8,012 nucleotides of DNA, from the NCBI GenBank assembly GCA_013140935.1, contig JABFSD010000316.1, positions 1 through 8,012 of the forward strand, read 5' to 3'. This stretch comes from Acidobacteriota bacterium. Lineage in GTDB: Bacteria > Acidobacteriota > Blastocatellia > RBC074. The notes beneath the pieces are model-generated. The model saw nothing but the letters and a program-made list of their open reading frames with translations. It was not told where the DNA came from and made no database searches. This document shows, piece after piece, positions 6,096 through 8,012 of the stretch; position 1 is the stretch's first letter; each line of letters starts with the position of its first letter. A program made the translations under genes and the position numbers.

Positions 6096-7970
6096 ATGTT
6101 TAACCACCAACGGATGCTCAAACGATGGAGCGGCGTTATGACGCTGCTGTTAAGCTTGTCATTATTCATCTTCGCGCAATCAGGCCCGACGGGCAGTCTG
6201 AGCGGCACCATCGCCGACAACACGGGCGCAGCCGTCGCGGGCGCGAAAGTCCTTCTCGCTAACAGCGATACGGGCTTGAGCCGTACCACCACCGCCGATG
6301 CCGAAGGCCGCTGGCAAATCGCCGTGCTGCCTGTCGGTAATTATAAAGTTACGTTTGAAGCCAATGGCTTCAAGAAAGCCGTCGCCAGCGTTGCGGTTGA
6401 AGCCTCAGTGCCGCGCGTACTCGACGCCAAACTCGAAGTCGGCGAAGTCAGTATTCAAGTTGAAATCACTACCACTGCGCCGCTATTGACGCCGACGACG
6501 GTGACAACTTTTCGCCAGTTGAATGCCGAAGAGTTGACCAAAGTGCCGACCTCAACGCGCAGCTTCACGCATTTGCTTTCTGCCGAAGCGGGCGTGAGTT
6601 CCGATCTGCCGCCTTCGTTGACGAACGGCAACGGCAACATTTCGCCTTCGGTCAACGGCACGCGCACCACCAGCACGAGCCTGAGTTTCAACGGCGTAGA
6701 CGCCACCAACATCACTTCTAACGAAGGTTCGCTCAACAACAACATCTCGCCCGCGCCCGAATCGCTCGCCGAAGTAAAGCTGCAAACCAGCTTGTATGAC
6801 GCTTCGACCGGACGCAGCGGCGGCGGCAATTTCCAACTCATTACTAAAGGCGGTACGAATAATTTCAGCGGCACGCTTTACTATTACCTGCAAAACGAAA
6901 AGCTGAACGCGAACGATTTCTTCTTCAACAAAGACGGCATTGATCGTCCGCGCGCCCGCCGCAACGAAGGCGGCTTCACCATCGGCGGCCCGGCCATCAA
7001 AGATCGCTTCTTCTTTTTCGGCAACTATCAACGCACCGAAGCCAGTACGGCTTTCGTGCCGACCGCCAGCAGCATTTCGGTGCAGCCGCAAGCCTTGCAA
7101 CTCATCAGCGGCGCACGCACCAAAGAAAATCTTTTTGCCGCATTCAGTCAGTTGAACCCAGGCATCACGGCTTCGATTCCGAATGCGAACGCCATCGCCG
7201 ATGTCGCAGTGCGCTTGCTCAATATCAGAAACCCGGTAACGGGCGATTTCTTCGTCCCGGCACCGCGCGGCTCGAACGTCGTAGGCCGCGACATCAACAC
7301 CGGCGCAGGCACAGACCTCGCGGTCGGCGGCAATCCGTTCATTCGGCAACGCAACGTCTCTCCCGCGTCGTTCAAACAAAATCAATTCACGACGCGGCTC
7401 GATTACAAAGTCAGCGAAGCCAACACGCTCAACGGCACGTTCTTCTTCGCCAACTTTCCGGGACTCGATCCGTTTCCCGACCCGAACAGTCTGGTCTCGC
7501 CGGTCACGCTTAAACGCAGCGACCGCAATCGCACGCTGGCGGTCTCTGACATTCATACCTTCGGTTCAAACCTAATCAATGAAGCGCGCTTCGGCCTGTT
7601 TTTCCTGAACAATACGCGCGTGTTGGACGATCCCTTTCTCGCCATCACCAACGAATCGGTCGGCATTCCGAATCCCGCGCTCACTTACGATCAAGGCCCC
7701 GGCACGCGCCGCCTGGGACACTATGTAGGCCGTCCCGGCACGCTGATGGAACGCTTCTCCTTCGGCGGCCCGAACGATACGTTCAATCGCCGCGAACAAC
7801 GCACGTGGAGCGTGGCCGACAACCTGACGTGGCTGAAAGGCGCGCATAGCATGCGTTTCGGCGGTGAATACAAACGCCACGCCTTTGACAGCGCCTTGCC
7901 CGAAGAGCAAGCGACTGAGTTCGAGAAATACGACAACTTCACGCTCTTGCTGAAAGGCCTCGCGTTTTAA
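6096..7970 (+). CDS. Oar-like TonB-dependent receptor, interrupted by in-frame stop
   Basis: The 624 codons encode the front part of an outer-membrane receptor. A signal peptide (VMTLLLSLSLFIFA, cleavage likely after A27) is followed by a carboxypeptidase-regulatory-like domain (~33-115; GSLSGTIADNTGAAVAGAKV…VGNYKVTFEANGF). The plug covers ~135-260 (LNAEELTKVPTSTRSFTHLL, TSLSFNGVDATNI, GRSGGGNFQLITKGGTNNFSG), and the first barrel strands follow, with the family's NEGGFTIGGPAIKDRFFFFGNYQ. The frame ends at TAA (7968-7970) in mid-barrel: relatives run to roughly 1000 residues, and the C-terminal strands needed for outer-membrane insertion are absent. The same frame continues past the stop with receptor-like residues, so this looks like a nonsense-mutated gene or a base-call error. 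It diverges from the minus-strand receptor and is only distantly related to it, so it is not a recent duplicate. Substrate unknown; the promoter carries a Pho-box-like array. Confidence 0.85.
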   Translation: MFNHQRMLKRWSGVMTLLLSLSLFIFAQSGPTGSLSGTIADNTGAAVAGAKVLLANSDTGLSRTTTADAEGRWQIAVLPVGNYKVTFEANGFKKAVASVAVEASVPRVLDAKLEVGEVSIQVEITTTAPLLTPTTVTTFRQLNAEELTKVPTSTRSFTHLLSAEAGVSSDLPPSLTNGNGNISPSVNGTRTTSTSLSFNGVDATNITSNEGSLNNNISPAPESLAEVKLQTSLYDASTGRSGGGNFQLITKGGTNNFSGTLYYYLQNEKLNANDFFFNKDGIDRPRARRNEGGFTIGGPAIKDRFFFFGNYQRTEASTAFVPTASSISVQPQALQLISGARTKENLFAAFSQLNPGITASIPNANAIADVAVRLLNIRNPVTGDFFVPAPRGSNVVGRDINTGAGTDLAVGGNPFIRQRNVSPASFKQNQFTTRLDYKVSEANTLNGTFFFANFPGLDPFPDPNSLVSPVTLKRSDRNRTLAVSDIHTFGSNLINEARFGLFFLNNTRVLDDPFLAITNESVGIPNPALTYDQGPGTRRLGHYVGRPGTLMERFSFGGPNDTFNRREQRTWSVADNLTWLKGAHSMRFGGEYKRHAFDSALPEEQATEFEKYDNFTLLLKGLAF

Positions 7971-8012
7971 GCCGACACGCAATTCGGTATCACCGAAAAA
8001 CTCTTTCGCTTC
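7971..8012 (+). pseudogene. In-frame continuation of the interrupted receptor
   Basis: The 14 codons after the TAA, in the same frame, read ADTQFGITEKLFRF and run off the window. They join smoothly to the preceding LLKGLAF; ADTQFGIT-type segments are familiar from barrels of Oar-like acidobacterial receptors. This indicates that the stop replaced a sense codon (GAA to TAA would need one change). Too little sequence is visible to know whether the rest of the frame is intact. Confidence 0.6.

Noticed and set aside
6552..7556. 334-residue minus-strand frame
   Set aside because: It is antisense to the second receptor gene; composition is that of reverse-strand translation (many Arg, Ala, Val) with no recognisable fold.
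7968..7970. Programmed recoding (selenocysteine or read-through) at the receptor stop
   Set aside because: TAA is not a selenocysteine codon and no recoding structure is evident; a nonsense mutation or base error is simpler.

Overview
The window looks like a chromosomal segment of a soil-type acidobacterium, perhaps class Blastocatellia. This is inferred from the two large Oar-like TonB-dependent receptors with an N-terminal carboxypeptidase-regulatory domain (a family greatly expanded in Acidobacteriota), the moderately GC-rich coding style, and the scattered palindromic repeats. No taxonomic marker such as rRNA is present, so the assignment is tentative.

Layout. Positions 1-213 hold palindromic non-coding repeats: a short hairpin, then two tandem 66-bp units that each fold back on themselves. 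Positions 214-826 (+) are the wreck of a type I restriction-modification methyltransferase gene (hsdM). Its first 43 codons are joined out of frame to its last ~160 codons, and the whole catalytic centre is missing. Positions 827-1074 are a convergent intergenic region dominated by a 41-bp-stem hairpin. Positions 1075-2495 (-) are a two-gene operon, phoU then a PhoB-family response regulator, overlapping by ATGA. Positions 2496-2754 hold the phoU promoter region and the terminator of the next gene. Positions 2755-5721 (-) encode an intact 988-residue Oar-like outer-membrane receptor. Positions 5722-6095 are a divergent regulatory region. From 6096 (+) a second, unrelated Oar-like receptor runs to an in-frame TAA at 7968-7970, after which the same frame continues with receptor-like sequence to the window edge.

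How it fits together. The most interesting signal is regulatory. Upstream of phoU there are five 8-bp units at an exact 11-bp period (CTTAACGC-like), on the strand of the gene. Similar 11-bp arrays of CTTAAC/TTTAAC-like units occur in the divergent region, one oriented toward each receptor gene. Direct repeats at 11-bp period containing TTAAC are the form of PhoB/PhoP/SphR binding sites in several phyla. The suggested reading is a small Pho regulon: PhoU and the response regulator controlling themselves and two phosphate-responsive outer-membrane receptors of unknown substrate. This rests on reading by eye and needs statistical and comparative tests.

No CRISPR array, tRNA, rRNA, insertion sequence or transposase was seen.
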